Below are positions 1 to 8,131 of a stretch of DNA of 64,000 nucleotides, in pieces. Each line of letters starts with the position of its first letter. Position 1 is the first letter of the stretch. The translations under genes and the position numbers were made by a program. This stretch comes from Wagnerdoeblera sp046292685 (lineage in GTDB: Bacteria > Pseudomonadota > Alphaproteobacteria > Rhodobacterales > Rhodobacteraceae): contig NZ_JBKBQM010000007.1 in assembly GCF_046292685.1 (NCBI RefSeq), positions 17,566 through 81,565 of the forward strand. Reading direction: 5' to 3'. The notes beneath the pieces are model-generated. The model saw nothing but the letters and a program-made list of their open reading frames with translations. It did no database searches and was not told the origin of the DNA.

Positions 1-435
1 GGCAGCCTGCCCGGCCCGGACCTGACGATGTGCCTGTGCTGCGCCTGGGTGCTGCGGCGCCCCGACCACCTGCCCGCCTTGCTGATCGCCGGCGCGGTGC
101 TGGTCGAGGACATGCTGCTGATGCGCCCGCCGGGCCTGTGGGCCGCGCTGATGCTGCTGGGCACCGAATTCCTGCGCAGCCGTGCCGCCTTCTCGCGCGA
201 GCTGACGCTGGTTTCGGAATGGGTGATGGTGGCGGTGGTGATGCTGGCGATGATGCTGGCGTTCCGGCTGGGCATGGCCGTGACCATGCTGCCGCAACCG
301 GGGCTGGGGTTGACGCTGATCCAGTTCGTGTTTTCCGTGCTGGCCTATCCGCTGGTGGTCGGTGCGCTGCGCCTGGCCTTCGGCCTGCGCAAGCCCGCCA
401 CCGGCGAGGTCGATGCCCTGGGGAGGCCGCTGTGA
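1..435 (+). CDS. mreD: Rod shape-determining protein MreD, 3' part
   Basis: The window opens inside this gene; frame 1 is open from base 1 to the TGA at 433-435, giving 144 visible residues. They are very hydrophobic, with about four membrane segments and a short basic tail, as expected for MreD, the small inner-membrane partner of MreC in the lateral-wall elongation complex. The identity rests mainly on context: PBP2 and RodA follow immediately, the usual mreB-mreC-mreD-mrdA-rodA order. The stop overlaps the GTG start of mrdA (GTGA), which suggests translational coupling. The true start lies upstream of the window. Confidence 0.85.
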   Translation, partial: GSLPGPDLTMCLCCAWVLRRPDHLPALLIAGAVLVEDMLLMRPPGLWAALMLLGTEFLRSRAAFSRELTLVSEWVMVAVVMLAMMLAFRLGMAVTMLPQPGLGLTLIQFVFSVLAYPLVVGALRLAFGLRKPATGEVDALGRPL

Positions 436-2378
436 GACGTTCGACCCGCGATACCGACGAAGCCGCGCGCAAGGTCACCCGGCGCGCGCTGCTGCTGGGC
501 GGCTGCCAGGCGGCGGTGGTTGCGGTGCTGGCGGCGCGGCTGCGCTACATGCAGGTGGAACAGGCCGACCAGTTCCGCCTGCTGGCCGAGGAAAACCGCG
601 TGGCGATCCGGCTGATCCCGCCGGCGCGCGGGCAGATCTTCGACCGCAACGGGGTGCTGATCGCCGGCAACGAACAGAATTACCGCGTGACCATCACGCG
701 CGAGGATGCCGGCGACGTCGAGGCCGTGCTGCGCCGGCTGTCCAAAGGCATTCCGCTGACCGAGGAAGACATCGAAAAGACCCTGCGCGAGGTGCGCCGC
801 CGCAGCGCCTTCGTGCCGCATATCGTGGCCGAGCGCCTGACCTGGGACCAGCTGAGCTGGATTTCGGTGAACGCCCCCGCCTTGCCCGGCGTGCAGCCCG
901 AGGTGGGGCTCAGCCGCGTCTATCCGCTGGACCTCGATTTCGCCCATGCGGTCGGCTATGTCGGCCCGGTGTCGGAAAACGATCTGGCGCAACTGGAAAG
1001 CCCCGATCCGGTGCTGCAGATCCCCAAGTTCCAGATCGGCAAGATCGGGGTGGAACGGCGGCTGGAGGATACGCTGCGCGGGGCCGCCGGCTCGCGCCGG
1101 ATCGAGGTGAACGCCGCCGGCCGCGTGATGCGCGAACTGGACCGCCGCGAAGGCGACGAAGGTGCCGATGTGGTGCTGACGCTGGATGCCGCCTTGCAGA
1201 ACTATGCCCGCGTCCGCATGGGCGAGGAAAGCGCCAGCGCCGTGGTGATGGACGTGCAGAACGGCGATATCGTGGCGCTGGTGTCGGCGCCGTCCTTCGA
1301 CCCCAACCTGTTCGTGCGCGGCATTTCCAACGCCGATTTCCGCGCGCTGATGGACAACGACCACCGCCCCTTGTCCAACAAGTCGGTGCAGGGCGCCTAT
1401 CCGCCCGGTTCCACCTTCAAGATGGTCACGGCGCTGGCCGCGCTGGAGGCCGGGGTCATCACGCCGGAAACCCGCGTGCGCTGCCCGGGCCATTACGACA
1501 CCGGCGGCCGGCGGTTCCACTGCTGGAAACGCAACGGCCACGGCGCGATGAACCTGCAGGCCAGCCTGGCCGAAAGCTGCGACGTGTATTATTACGACAT
1601 CTCGCAGCGCGTCGGGATCGACGCGATTGCCGCCATGGCCGAACGGCTGGGCCTGGGCGTGCGCCACGATCTGCCGATGTCGGCGATAGCCGAAGGGCTG
1701 AACCCCAACCGCCAGTGGAAACGCGACCGGCGCGGCCAGGAATGGCGGATCGGCGACACGATCAACGCCTCGATCGGGCAAGGCTATGTGCTCAGCTCGC
1801 CCTTGCAGCTTGCCGTCATGTCGGCGCGGCTGGCGACGGGCCGTGCCGTGGTGCCGCGGCTGGTCAAGGCGGTGGACGGCGCCGAGGTGCCGGTGGCGCC
1901 GGCCGAGCCGCTGGGCCTGAAGGGCGAAAACCTGCGCGCCGTGCAGCGCGGCATGTGGGCGGTGACCAACAGCCAGTCGGGCACGGCCTATTCCTCGCGC
2001 TCGACCGACCCCGCCACGCTGATCGCGGGCAAGACCGGCACCAGCCAGGTGCGCAACATCAGCGCGGCCGAACGGGCGCGCGGCGTGCTGCGCAACGACC
2101 AGTTGCCGTGGAACCGGCGCGACCATGCGCTGTATGTGGCCTATGCGCCGTTCGAGGCGCCGCGCTATGCGGTTTCGGTGGTGGTGGAACATGGCGGCGG
2201 CGGCTCGGGCGTGGCCGCGCCCATCGCGCGCGACATCCTGCTGTTCGCGCTGCACGGCGGCATCCCGCCTCTGGCCGCCTACCCGGCCGCCCAACGCAAC
2301 CGGATCGAAACCCAGCACCGCACCATGCCCTTGCGCGACCCCGGCCTGCTGGCCGGCACCGGGCGCACGCGGGCCTGA
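432..2378 (+). CDS. mrdA: Penicillin-binding protein 2 (peptidoglycan D,D-transpeptidase)
   Basis: The 648-residue product is the class B transpeptidase that crosslinks peptidoglycan during rod elongation, together with RodA. A single N-terminal membrane anchor (about residues 18-36) precedes the pedestal domain, which contains the ARGQIFDRNG motif. The transpeptidase motifs are all present: SxxK in PPGSTFKM (Ser327), SxD at Ser382-Cys-Asp384, and KTGT at Lys534. I chose the GTG at 432 because it overlaps the mreD stop and gives the family's normal length; frames open further upstream only shadow mreD. The gene sits between mreD and rodA in one transcription unit. Confidence 0.95.
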   Translation: MRRSTRDTDEAARKVTRRALLLGGCQAAVVAVLAARLRYMQVEQADQFRLLAEENRVAIRLIPPARGQIFDRNGVLIAGNEQNYRVTITREDAGDVEAVLRRLSKGIPLTEEDIEKTLREVRRRSAFVPHIVAERLTWDQLSWISVNAPALPGVQPEVGLSRVYPLDLDFAHAVGYVGPVSENDLAQLESPDPVLQIPKFQIGKIGVERRLEDTLRGAAGSRRIEVNAAGRVMRELDRREGDEGADVVLTLDAALQNYARVRMGEESASAVVMDVQNGDIVALVSAPSFDPNLFVRGISNADFRALMDNDHRPLSNKSVQGAYPPGSTFKMVTALAALEAGVITPETRVRCPGHYDTGGRRFHCWKRNGHGAMNLQASLAESCDVYYYDISQRVGIDAIAAMAERLGLGVRHDLPMSAIAEGLNPNRQWKRDRRGQEWRIGDTINASIGQGYVLSSPLQLAVMSARLATGRAVVPRLVKAVDGAEVPVAPAEPLGLKGENLRAVQRGMWAVTNSQSGTAYSSRSTDPATLIAGKTGTSQVRNISAAERARGVLRNDQLPWNRRDHALYVAYAPFEAPRYAVSVVVEHGGGGSGVAAPIARDILLFALHGGIPPLAAYPAAQRNRIETQHRTMPLRDPGLLAGTGRTRA

Positions 2379-2396
2379 GCGAAGGGGAAGGGCGCC

Positions 2397-3536
2397 ATGT
2401 CCTATCTGGAATATTCGGTCAAGCGGGTGCCGGCGGGGTTCCGCAAGCTGCTGCACATGAACTGGGCGCTGGCGGTGGTGCTGACCGCCATCGCCTCGGT
2501 CGGGTTCCTGATGCTTTATTCGGTGGCCGACGGCCGGATGGACCGCTGGGCCGAACCGCAGATGGAACGCTTCGGCCTGGGGCTGGCGCTGATGCTGGGC
2601 ATGGGGCTGGTGCCGATCTGGTTCTGGCGCAACATGGCCGGGGTGGCTTACGGCGTTTCGCTGCTGCTGCTGGTGGCGGTGGAGCTGGTCGGCGCGGTCG
2701 GCATGGGGGCGCAACGCTGGCTGGAACTGGGGCCGCTCAGGTTGCAACCTTCGGAACTGATGAAGGTGGCGCTGGTGATGATGCTGGCGGCCTATTACGA
2801 CTGGCTCGACCCGAAAAAGACCTCGCGCCCGCTCTGGGTATTGGTGCCGGTGGCGATGATCCTGTTTCCCACCTTTCTGGTGCTGCGCCAGCCGGACCTG
2901 GGCACCTCGGTGATGCTGATGGGCTCGGGGGCGGCGGTGATGCTGGTGGCGGGGGTGCACTGGGCCTATTTCGCATCGGTGATCGCCATGGCGGCTGGGG
3001 CCGTCGCCTCGGTCTTTCTGACGCGCGGCACGGAATGGCAGGTGCTGCGCGACTATCAGTATCGGCGCATCGACACCTTCCTCGACCCCGGGTCGGATCC
3101 GCTGGGGGCGGGCTACCACATCAGCCAGGCCAAGATTGCGCTGGGGTCGGGCGGCTGGGCCGGCAAGGGTTTCATGCAGGGCACGCAAAGCCGGCTGAAC
3201 TTTCTGCCCGAAAAGCACACCGACTTCATCTTCAACACGCTGACCGAGGAATTCGGCTTTGTCGGCGGGTTTTCCCTGCTGATGCTCTATGCGCTGGTGC
3301 TGGTGTTCTGCATCGCCACCGCGATCCAGACCAAGGACCGCTTCGCCAGCCTGGTCTCGATGGGCGTGGCGGCCACGTTCTTTCTCTACTTCGCCGTCAA
3401 CATGGCAATGGTGATGGGGCTGGTGCCGGTGGTGGGCTCGCCCTTGCCGCTGGTCAGCTATGGCGGCACCGCGATGATCGTGCTGATGATCGGCTTCGGC
3501 CTGGTGCAAAGCGCCCATGTCCACCGCCCGAGGTAA
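2397..3536 (+). CDS. rodA: Rod shape-determining protein RodA (SEDS glycosyltransferase)
   Basis: This 379-residue integral membrane protein belongs to the SEDS family, the peptidoglycan polymerases that pair with PBP2. About ten membrane segments are visible. The segment around residues 120-180 carries the family's RQPDLGTS motif, and the last third has the EKHTDFIFNTLTEEFG and PLVSYGG motifs typical of RodA/FtsW. The ATG at 2397 follows a purine-rich ribosome site (gaaggggaagg) and lies 18 bp after mrdA. With mreD and mrdA it completes the elongasome operon. Confidence 0.95.
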   Translation: MSYLEYSVKRVPAGFRKLLHMNWALAVVLTAIASVGFLMLYSVADGRMDRWAEPQMERFGLGLALMLGMGLVPIWFWRNMAGVAYGVSLLLLVAVELVGAVGMGAQRWLELGPLRLQPSELMKVALVMMLAAYYDWLDPKKTSRPLWVLVPVAMILFPTFLVLRQPDLGTSVMLMGSGAAVMLVAGVHWAYFASVIAMAAGAVASVFLTRGTEWQVLRDYQYRRIDTFLDPGSDPLGAGYHISQAKIALGSGGWAGKGFMQGTQSRLNFLPEKHTDFIFNTLTEEFGFVGGFSLLMLYALVLVFCIATAIQTKDRFASLVSMGVAATFFLYFAVNMAMVMGLVPVVGSPLPLVSYGGTAMIVLMIGFGLVQSAHVHRPR

Positions 3537-3540
3537 CCCG

Positions 3541-4224
3541 ATGAAACGTTCGCGCATCAACGCCATCATGCAGGACGCTGCCGAGCTGATCGCCCGGCAC
3601 GGCTTCGTGCTGCCGCCCTTTGCCGGCTGGACGCCGCAAGAGTTCCGCGCCCGCGCCCCCGGCACCCGCATCGCCGAGGCGCGCATGGGCTGGGACATCA
3701 CCGATTACGGCCAGGGCGATTTCGACCGCATGGGCCTGTTCCTGTTCACGCTGCGCAACGGGCTGCTGGCCGACCTGCGGCGCGGCGGCGGCATGTGCTA
3801 TGCCGAAAAGCTGCTGATCTCGCGGCAGGATCAGCTGAGCCCGATGCACACCCACCGCATCAAGGCCGAGGACATCATCAACCGCGGCGGCGCCACCCTG
3901 GTGGTGGAGCTTTACGGCAGCGACGATTCGGGCGGCTTTGCCCCCGACCGCGGCGGCGTGGTGCGTTGCGACGGGGTGGCCCGGCCCTTTGCCCCCGGCG
4001 AACGGTTGCGGCTGGCACCGGGGGAATCGGTCACGCTCTTGCCCGGCGACTGGCACGCCTTCTGGGGCGAAGGCGGCGACGTGCTGATCGGCGAGGTTTC
4101 CACGGTGAACGACGACCTGACCGACAACGTGTTCCGCGACCCCATCGGCCGCTTTGCCACCATCGAGGAGGACGAGCCCCCCCTGCATCTGCTGGTCAGC
4201 GATTACGACCGCTGGCTGACCTGA
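3541..4224 (+). CDS. D-lyxose isomerase-like sugar isomerase (cupin, DUF1498 type)
   Basis: The 227-residue protein resembles the D-lyxose ketol-isomerase family (PF07385), cupins that interconvert D-lyxose and D-xylulose or D-mannose and D-fructose using a bound divalent metal. Visible family features are the MGWDITDYG segment near the N-terminus, the metal-site run MHTHRIKAEDIINRGG (two His and a Glu), and DWHAFWGE plus GEVSTVNDD later. I start it at the ATG at 3541, 4 bp after the rodA stop; an in-frame ATG at 3517 lies inside rodA. It is a tight neighbour of rodA and of the phosphatase that follows. True substrate is unknown. Confidence 0.8.
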   Translation: MKRSRINAIMQDAAELIARHGFVLPPFAGWTPQEFRARAPGTRIAEARMGWDITDYGQGDFDRMGLFLFTLRNGLLADLRRGGGMCYAEKLLISRQDQLSPMHTHRIKAEDIINRGGATLVVELYGSDDSGGFAPDRGGVVRCDGVARPFAPGERLRLAPGESVTLLPGDWHAFWGEGGDVLIGEVSTVNDDLTDNVFRDPIGRFATIEEDEPPLHLLVSDYDRWLT

Positions 4225-4287
4225 CATCTGGGGTTGCGCCCGCCGCGCGCCTCGCGCAGCCTGCGCCGCAAAGCCGCCGGAGGTGCC

Positions 4288-5088
4288 ATGCCCGCCCCAG
4301 ACCTGCCCGCCCCAGACCTGCCCGCCCTGGCCCGGGCCATGCAAGACATCCTGAGCGAAGCGCGGGACGTGCCGTTGCAGCATTTCCGCAGCGGCCTTGC
4401 CGTCGAGGCCAAGGCCGACGAAAGCCCGGTGACCCGCGCCGACCGCGCGGCCGAAACCGCGCTGCGCGCCGCGATCGCCGCGCGGTTTCCCGACCATGCC
4501 ATCTATGGCGAGGAATTCGGCGGGGCCACCGGCGGCGAAGGCCCCTTGTGGGTGATCGACCCGGTGGATGGCACCAAAAGCTTCATTTCCGGCCACCCAT
4601 TGTGGGGCATGCTGCTGGGCTTCCTGCAAGGCGGCAAGCCGGTGATGGGCGCGGTGCAGATGCCCGTGCTGCGCGAGGTGGCGCTGGGCGCGCCGGGGTT
4701 CGGGGCCTTTCTGAACGGCGCACCGATCGCGGTGCGGCAAGGCGTGGCGCCGGCAGACGCCTTCGTCTGCGTCAACGAACTGCGCCGGGTGCTGCTGGCC
4801 GACCGCGCCGCCGGCGACGCGCTGCTGCATGCCGGTCGCTATGTGCGCGAAACGGTGGATTGCTACACCTATGTCCAGCTTGCCGCCGGCTGGATCGACG
4901 GCGTGGTCGATCACGGGCTGGAACCCTACGACTATCTGCCGGTTCTGCCGCTGGTCGAGGCGGCGGGCGGCGTGATGACCGACTGGCAGGGCAACCCGCT
5001 CGGCTTCGGCTCGGATGGCCGGGTGGTGGCGGGCAGCCCGGCGGTGCACGCCCATCTTCTGCGCGTCATCGCACAATCGGACCTCTGA
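4288..5088 (+). CDS. hisN: Inositol-monophosphatase-family phosphatase, HisN-type
   Basis: This 266-residue protein is a Mg-dependent phosphatase of the inositol monophosphatase superfamily. It shows the canonical motifs: DESPVTRADRAAE, a metal-binding GEEFG, WVIDPVDGTKSFISG (signature 1), and a C-terminal EPYDYLPVLPLVEAAGG in place of the usual WDxAP motif. The FISGHPLWG stretch is typical of HisN, which hydrolyses histidinol phosphate (EC 3.1.3.15), but specificity cannot be proven from sequence. I start at the ATG at 4288, which has a clear GGAGG site; a TTG at 4234 would add 18 unlikely residues. A 15-bp tandem repeat right after the start encodes PAPDL twice. Confidence 0.85.
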   Translation: MPAPDLPAPDLPALARAMQDILSEARDVPLQHFRSGLAVEAKADESPVTRADRAAETALRAAIAARFPDHAIYGEEFGGATGGEGPLWVIDPVDGTKSFISGHPLWGMLLGFLQGGKPVMGAVQMPVLREVALGAPGFGAFLNGAPIAVRQGVAPADAFVCVNELRRVLLADRAAGDALLHAGRYVRETVDCYTYVQLAAGWIDGVVDHGLEPYDYLPVLPLVEAAGGVMTDWQGNPLGFGSDGRVVAGSPAVHAHLLRVIAQSDL

Positions 5089-5129
5089 CATAGGCAGAAC
5101 GGCAGCCCCCGCAAGGTCAAGTGTTTTTC

Positions 5130-5140
5130 TTGTCTGACCA
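5130..5140. promoter_or_regulatory. Possible FadR/GntR-family operator
   Basis: The 11-mer TTGTCTGACCA matches the FadR-subfamily GntR consensus TNGTNNNACNA at every defined position. It lies in the 189-bp gap before the ABC importer operon, about 140 bp ahead of the first start codon. No GntR gene is present in the window, so the regulator would be encoded elsewhere. A short degenerate consensus can arise by chance. Confidence 0.35.
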
Positions 5141-5277
5141 GTCAAAATCCCCGCTTGCCAAATGTAAAGGATTTATGTCTGCCTTGGCATGGAACCGTCA
5201 CAGATCGGTTGCAGAACGCGAATTAGAAAAGGCTTCACCCGTGGCCGGAGAACCGGCCCGTTCCAACGGAGAGAACC

Positions 5278-6378
5278 ATGACCAGACTTTTCACCGCAGG
5301 CGTCGCCTGCGTCGCCTTGCTGGGGTCCACCGCCCTCGTCAACGCGCAATCGATGGAGGAGATCATCGAAGGCGCCAAGAAGGAGGGCATGCTTTCGACC
5401 ATCGCGCTGCCGCATGACTGGTGCGGCTACGGCGGCATCATCGCCGATTTCAAGGCCAAGTATCCCTTCCTCAAGGTCAACGAACTGAACCCCGACGCCG
5501 GTTCGGCCGACGAGATCGAGGCTGTGAAGGCCAACAAGGACAACAAGGGCCCGCAGGCGCCCGACGTGCTGGACGTGGGCCTGGCCTTCGGCCCCTCGGC
5601 CAAGGCCGAAGGGCTGCTGCAACCGCACAAGGTCGCCGTGTGGGATGCGATCCCCGACAGCATCAAGGATCCCGAAGGCCACTGGTATGGCGCCTATTAC
5701 GGCGTCATGGGCTTTGCGGTGAACAAGGATCTGGTGCCGAACCCGCCGACCGACTGGGCCGACCTGCTGAAGCCCGAATATGCCGGCCAGGTTGCGCTGG
5801 CAGGCGACCCGCGCGCCTCGAACCAGGCGATTCTCGCGGTGCTGGCGGCCGGCATGGCCATGGGCGGCGCCCCCGGCAAGGAAGCCGGCGAAAAGGGGCT
5901 GGAGTTCTTCAAGCAGCTGAACGACGCGGGCAACTTCGTGCCCGTCATCGGCAAGGCCGGCACGCTGGCGCAGGGCACCACGCCCATCGTCATCGCCTGG
6001 GACTACAACGGCCTGGGCTGGGGCAAGTCGCTGAACGGCAACCCGCCGGTCGAGGTGGTGATCCCCAAGTCGGCCGCGCTGGCGGGCGTCTACGTGCAGG
6101 CGATCAGCGCCTATGCGCCGCAGCCCAACGCCGCGAAACTGTGGATGGAGCACATCTTCTCGGATGAAGGCCAGCTCGGCTACATCCGTGGCGGCTGCCA
6201 GACCGCGCGCTTCACCGAACTGGTGGCGGCCGGCAAGGTGCCGCAGGAACTGCTGGATGCGATGCCGCCGGCGGATGCCTACAAGAACGCCTACTTCCCC
6301 TCGCTGGACGAGGTGAACGCCAACAAGGCCGCCGTGACCGGCGGCTGGGATGCCGTCGTGGGCGCCAACGTCCAGTAA
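5278..6378 (+). CDS. ABC importer periplasmic substrate-binding protein
   Basis: The 366-residue protein starts with a Sec signal peptide (hydrophobic stretch to about residue 22, cleavage near VNA-Q). The rest is a family 1/6 solute-binding fold related to Fe3+, spermidine and thiamine binding proteins, with EEIIEGAKKEG near the mature N-terminus, WYGAYYGVMGFAVNKD, and ADLLKPEYAGQVALAGDPRASN. It would capture the substrate in the periplasm for the permeases encoded next. Substrate cannot be assigned; two cysteines (DWCGYGG and RGGCQTARF) may form a disulfide. It heads a four-gene operon and is separated from the permeases by a hairpin. Confidence 0.85.
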   Translation: MTRLFTAGVACVALLGSTALVNAQSMEEIIEGAKKEGMLSTIALPHDWCGYGGIIADFKAKYPFLKVNELNPDAGSADEIEAVKANKDNKGPQAPDVLDVGLAFGPSAKAEGLLQPHKVAVWDAIPDSIKDPEGHWYGAYYGVMGFAVNKDLVPNPPTDWADLLKPEYAGQVALAGDPRASNQAILAVLAAGMAMGGAPGKEAGEKGLEFFKQLNDAGNFVPVIGKAGTLAQGTTPIVIAWDYNGLGWGKSLNGNPPVEVVIPKSAALAGVYVQAISAYAPQPNAAKLWMEHIFSDEGQLGYIRGGCQTARFTELVAAGKVPQELLDAMPPADAYKNAYFPSLDEVNANKAAVTGGWDAVVGANVQ

Positions 6379-6390
6379 CCCGACCTGCGC

Positions 6391-6420
6391 CACCCGCCCC
6401 GGCATCGTCCGGGGCGGGTG
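6391..6420 (+). terminator. Hairpin between binding protein and permease genes
   Basis: A perfect 12-bp stem (CACCCGCCCCGG at 6391-6402, complement at 6409-6420) encloses a 6-base loop. It sits 12 bp after the binding-protein stop and 54 bp before the permease start. In ABC importer operons such hairpins usually act as partial terminators or 3'-end stabilisers that give more binding protein than membrane subunits. There is no clear T tract. Confidence 0.7.
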
Positions 6421-6473
6421 TGCGCTTTCTAGCCAGGGGGCCGCCGGACGCCCCGACCGACAGGGGAACCTCG

Positions 6474-7352
6474 ATGCCGCAAGACCGCCCGGCCACGGGC
6501 CCGCGCCTGCGTCTGCCGCTGGAATGGCTGGGCATCCTGCCTTTCGTGATCTTTGCCGTGCTGTTCCTGATTCTGCCGACGATGAAGATCGTGTTCGGCG
6601 CCTTTCAGGCGCAGGACGGCAGCTTTACCTTGCAGAATTTCGTCGACCTCAACACCGCGTCGAACCGCAACGCCTACTGGACCTCGATCAAGCTGTCGTT
6701 CGTGACCGCGCTGCTGGGCTGTGCCGTGGGCTTCGGCATGGCGGCGGCGGTGGTGTTCGGGGGCCTGCCCAAGGGCATCCGGGCGCCCTTGCTGACCTTT
6801 TCCGGGGTGGCCTCGAACTTTGCCGGGGTGCCGCTGGCCTTCGCCTTCATCGCCACGCTGGGGCCGGTGGGGCTTATCACCGTGTGGCTGCGCACCGAAT
6901 TCGGCATCAACCTGCGGGCGCTGGGCTTCAACCTGCTCAGCTACTGGGGCCTGGTCGTGACCTACCTGTTCTTCCAGATCCCGCTGATGATCCTCATCAT
7001 CACGCCCGCGCTCGACGGCCTCAAGCGCGAATGGCGCGAGGCGGCGGCGGTGCTGGGCGCCACGGGCGCGCAATACTGGCGCATGGTGGCGCTGCCGATC
7101 CTGTTTCCGTCGCTGCTGGGCACCTTTGCGCTGTTGTTCGCCAATGCCTTCGGCGCGGTGGCCACGGCCTTTGCGCTGACGGGGCCGCAACTGAACATCG
7201 TGCCCATCAAGCTGTTCGCCCAGATCCGGGGCGACGTGCTGGGCAACCCGAACCTTGGCTATGCGCTGGCCTTCGGCATGATCGTCATCACCGGCATCGC
7301 CAACGTCATCTACATCGTGCTGCGCACGCGGTCGGAAAGGTGGCTGAAATGA
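6474..7352 (+). CDS. ABC importer permease subunit 1
   Basis: The 292-residue inner-membrane protein is of the PotB/CysT type, with about six membrane helices and a conserved cytoplasmic EAA loop (REWREAAAVLGATGAQYWRMVALPILFPSL) that contacts the ATPase. I start at the ATG at 6474 after an AGGGGAA site; an upstream GTG at 6420 would add residues from the terminator hairpin. The stop overlaps the next start (ATGA), so the two permeases are probably translated in a coupled way to form a heterodimeric pore. Confidence 0.9.
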   Translation: MPQDRPATGPRLRLPLEWLGILPFVIFAVLFLILPTMKIVFGAFQAQDGSFTLQNFVDLNTASNRNAYWTSIKLSFVTALLGCAVGFGMAAAVVFGGLPKGIRAPLLTFSGVASNFAGVPLAFAFIATLGPVGLITVWLRTEFGINLRALGFNLLSYWGLVVTYLFFQIPLMILIITPALDGLKREWREAAAVLGATGAQYWRMVALPILFPSLLGTFALLFANAFGAVATAFALTGPQLNIVPIKLFAQIRGDVLGNPNLGYALAFGMIVITGIANVIYIVLRTRSERWLK

Positions 7353-8131
7353 TGCGGCTTGTCGCCTGGGGCGTGTTCCTGCTGGGCTGCCTGTATTTCC
7401 TGCTGCCGCTGGTGGGCATGGCCGAGTTTTCGCTGCGGATGCGGCGCGGCGAATATTCGTTCGACGCCTATGCCGTGGTCTTTGCCGACCCGCGGTTCTG
7501 GGCCACCTTCGGCTATTCGCTGATGCTGGCGGTCTGGACCATCGTCGTGGGCGTGGTGCTGGTGGTGCCCACCGCCTACTGGGTGCGGCTGAAGCTGCCG
7601 CAGGCCCGCCCGGTGGTCGAGTTCATCACCCTGCTGCCGCTGGTGATTCCGGCCATCGTCATCGTGTTCGGCTATATCCGGCTCTACAACACCTCCAGCT
7701 TCCTGCCGCTGACGGGCTCGGCGCTGGGCACCGACATCCTGCTGACGATGGGCTATGCCACGCTGGCGCTGCCTTACATGTATCGCAGCGTCGATACGGG
7801 CCTGCGCACCATCGACGTGGCCACCCTGACCGAGGCGGCGCAAAGCCTTGGCGCCGGCTGGGTCACCATCATGGCGCGGATCATCCTGCCCAACGTGCTG
7901 GTGGCGGTGCTGTCGGGGGCCTTCCTGACGCTGGCCATCGTGATGGGCGAATTCACCATGGCGGCCCTGCTGAACCGCCCGGCCTTCGGGCCTTTCATGC
8001 AGCTGATCGGCGCCAACCGCGCCTACGAACCCCCGGCGCTGGCCGTGATTGCCTTTGCCATCACCTGGGGCTGCATGGGGCTGATGCAGCTGGTCAGCCG
8101 CTTCTCGAAACACGAAAGGGCGCGGGCCTGA
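7349..8131 (+). CDS. ABC importer permease subunit 2
   Basis: This 260-residue protein, PotC-like, has about six membrane helices and an EAA loop (LTEAAQSLGAGWVTIMARIILPNVL) for docking with the ATPase. It overlaps the upstream permease by 4 bp and the downstream ATPase by 1 bp (TGATG). It forms the second half of the transmembrane channel. Substrate is not deducible. Confidence 0.9.
   Translation: MMRLVAWGVFLLGCLYFLLPLVGMAEFSLRMRRGEYSFDAYAVVFADPRFWATFGYSLMLAVWTIVVGVVLVVPTAYWVRLKLPQARPVVEFITLLPLVIPAIVIVFGYIRLYNTSSFLPLTGSALGTDILLTMGYATLALPYMYRSVDTGLRTIDVATLTEAAQSLGAGWVTIMARIILPNVLVAVLSGAFLTLAIVMGEFTMAALLNRPAFGPFMQLIGANRAYEPPALAVIAFAITWGCMGLMQLVSRFSKHERARA

Noticed and set aside
345..3701. A 1,100-codon open frame antisense to mrdA and rodA
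   Set aside because: Long antisense frames are expected in DNA this G/C-rich; its His/Arg/Gln-rich product matches no family, while the plus strand carries well-supported genes.
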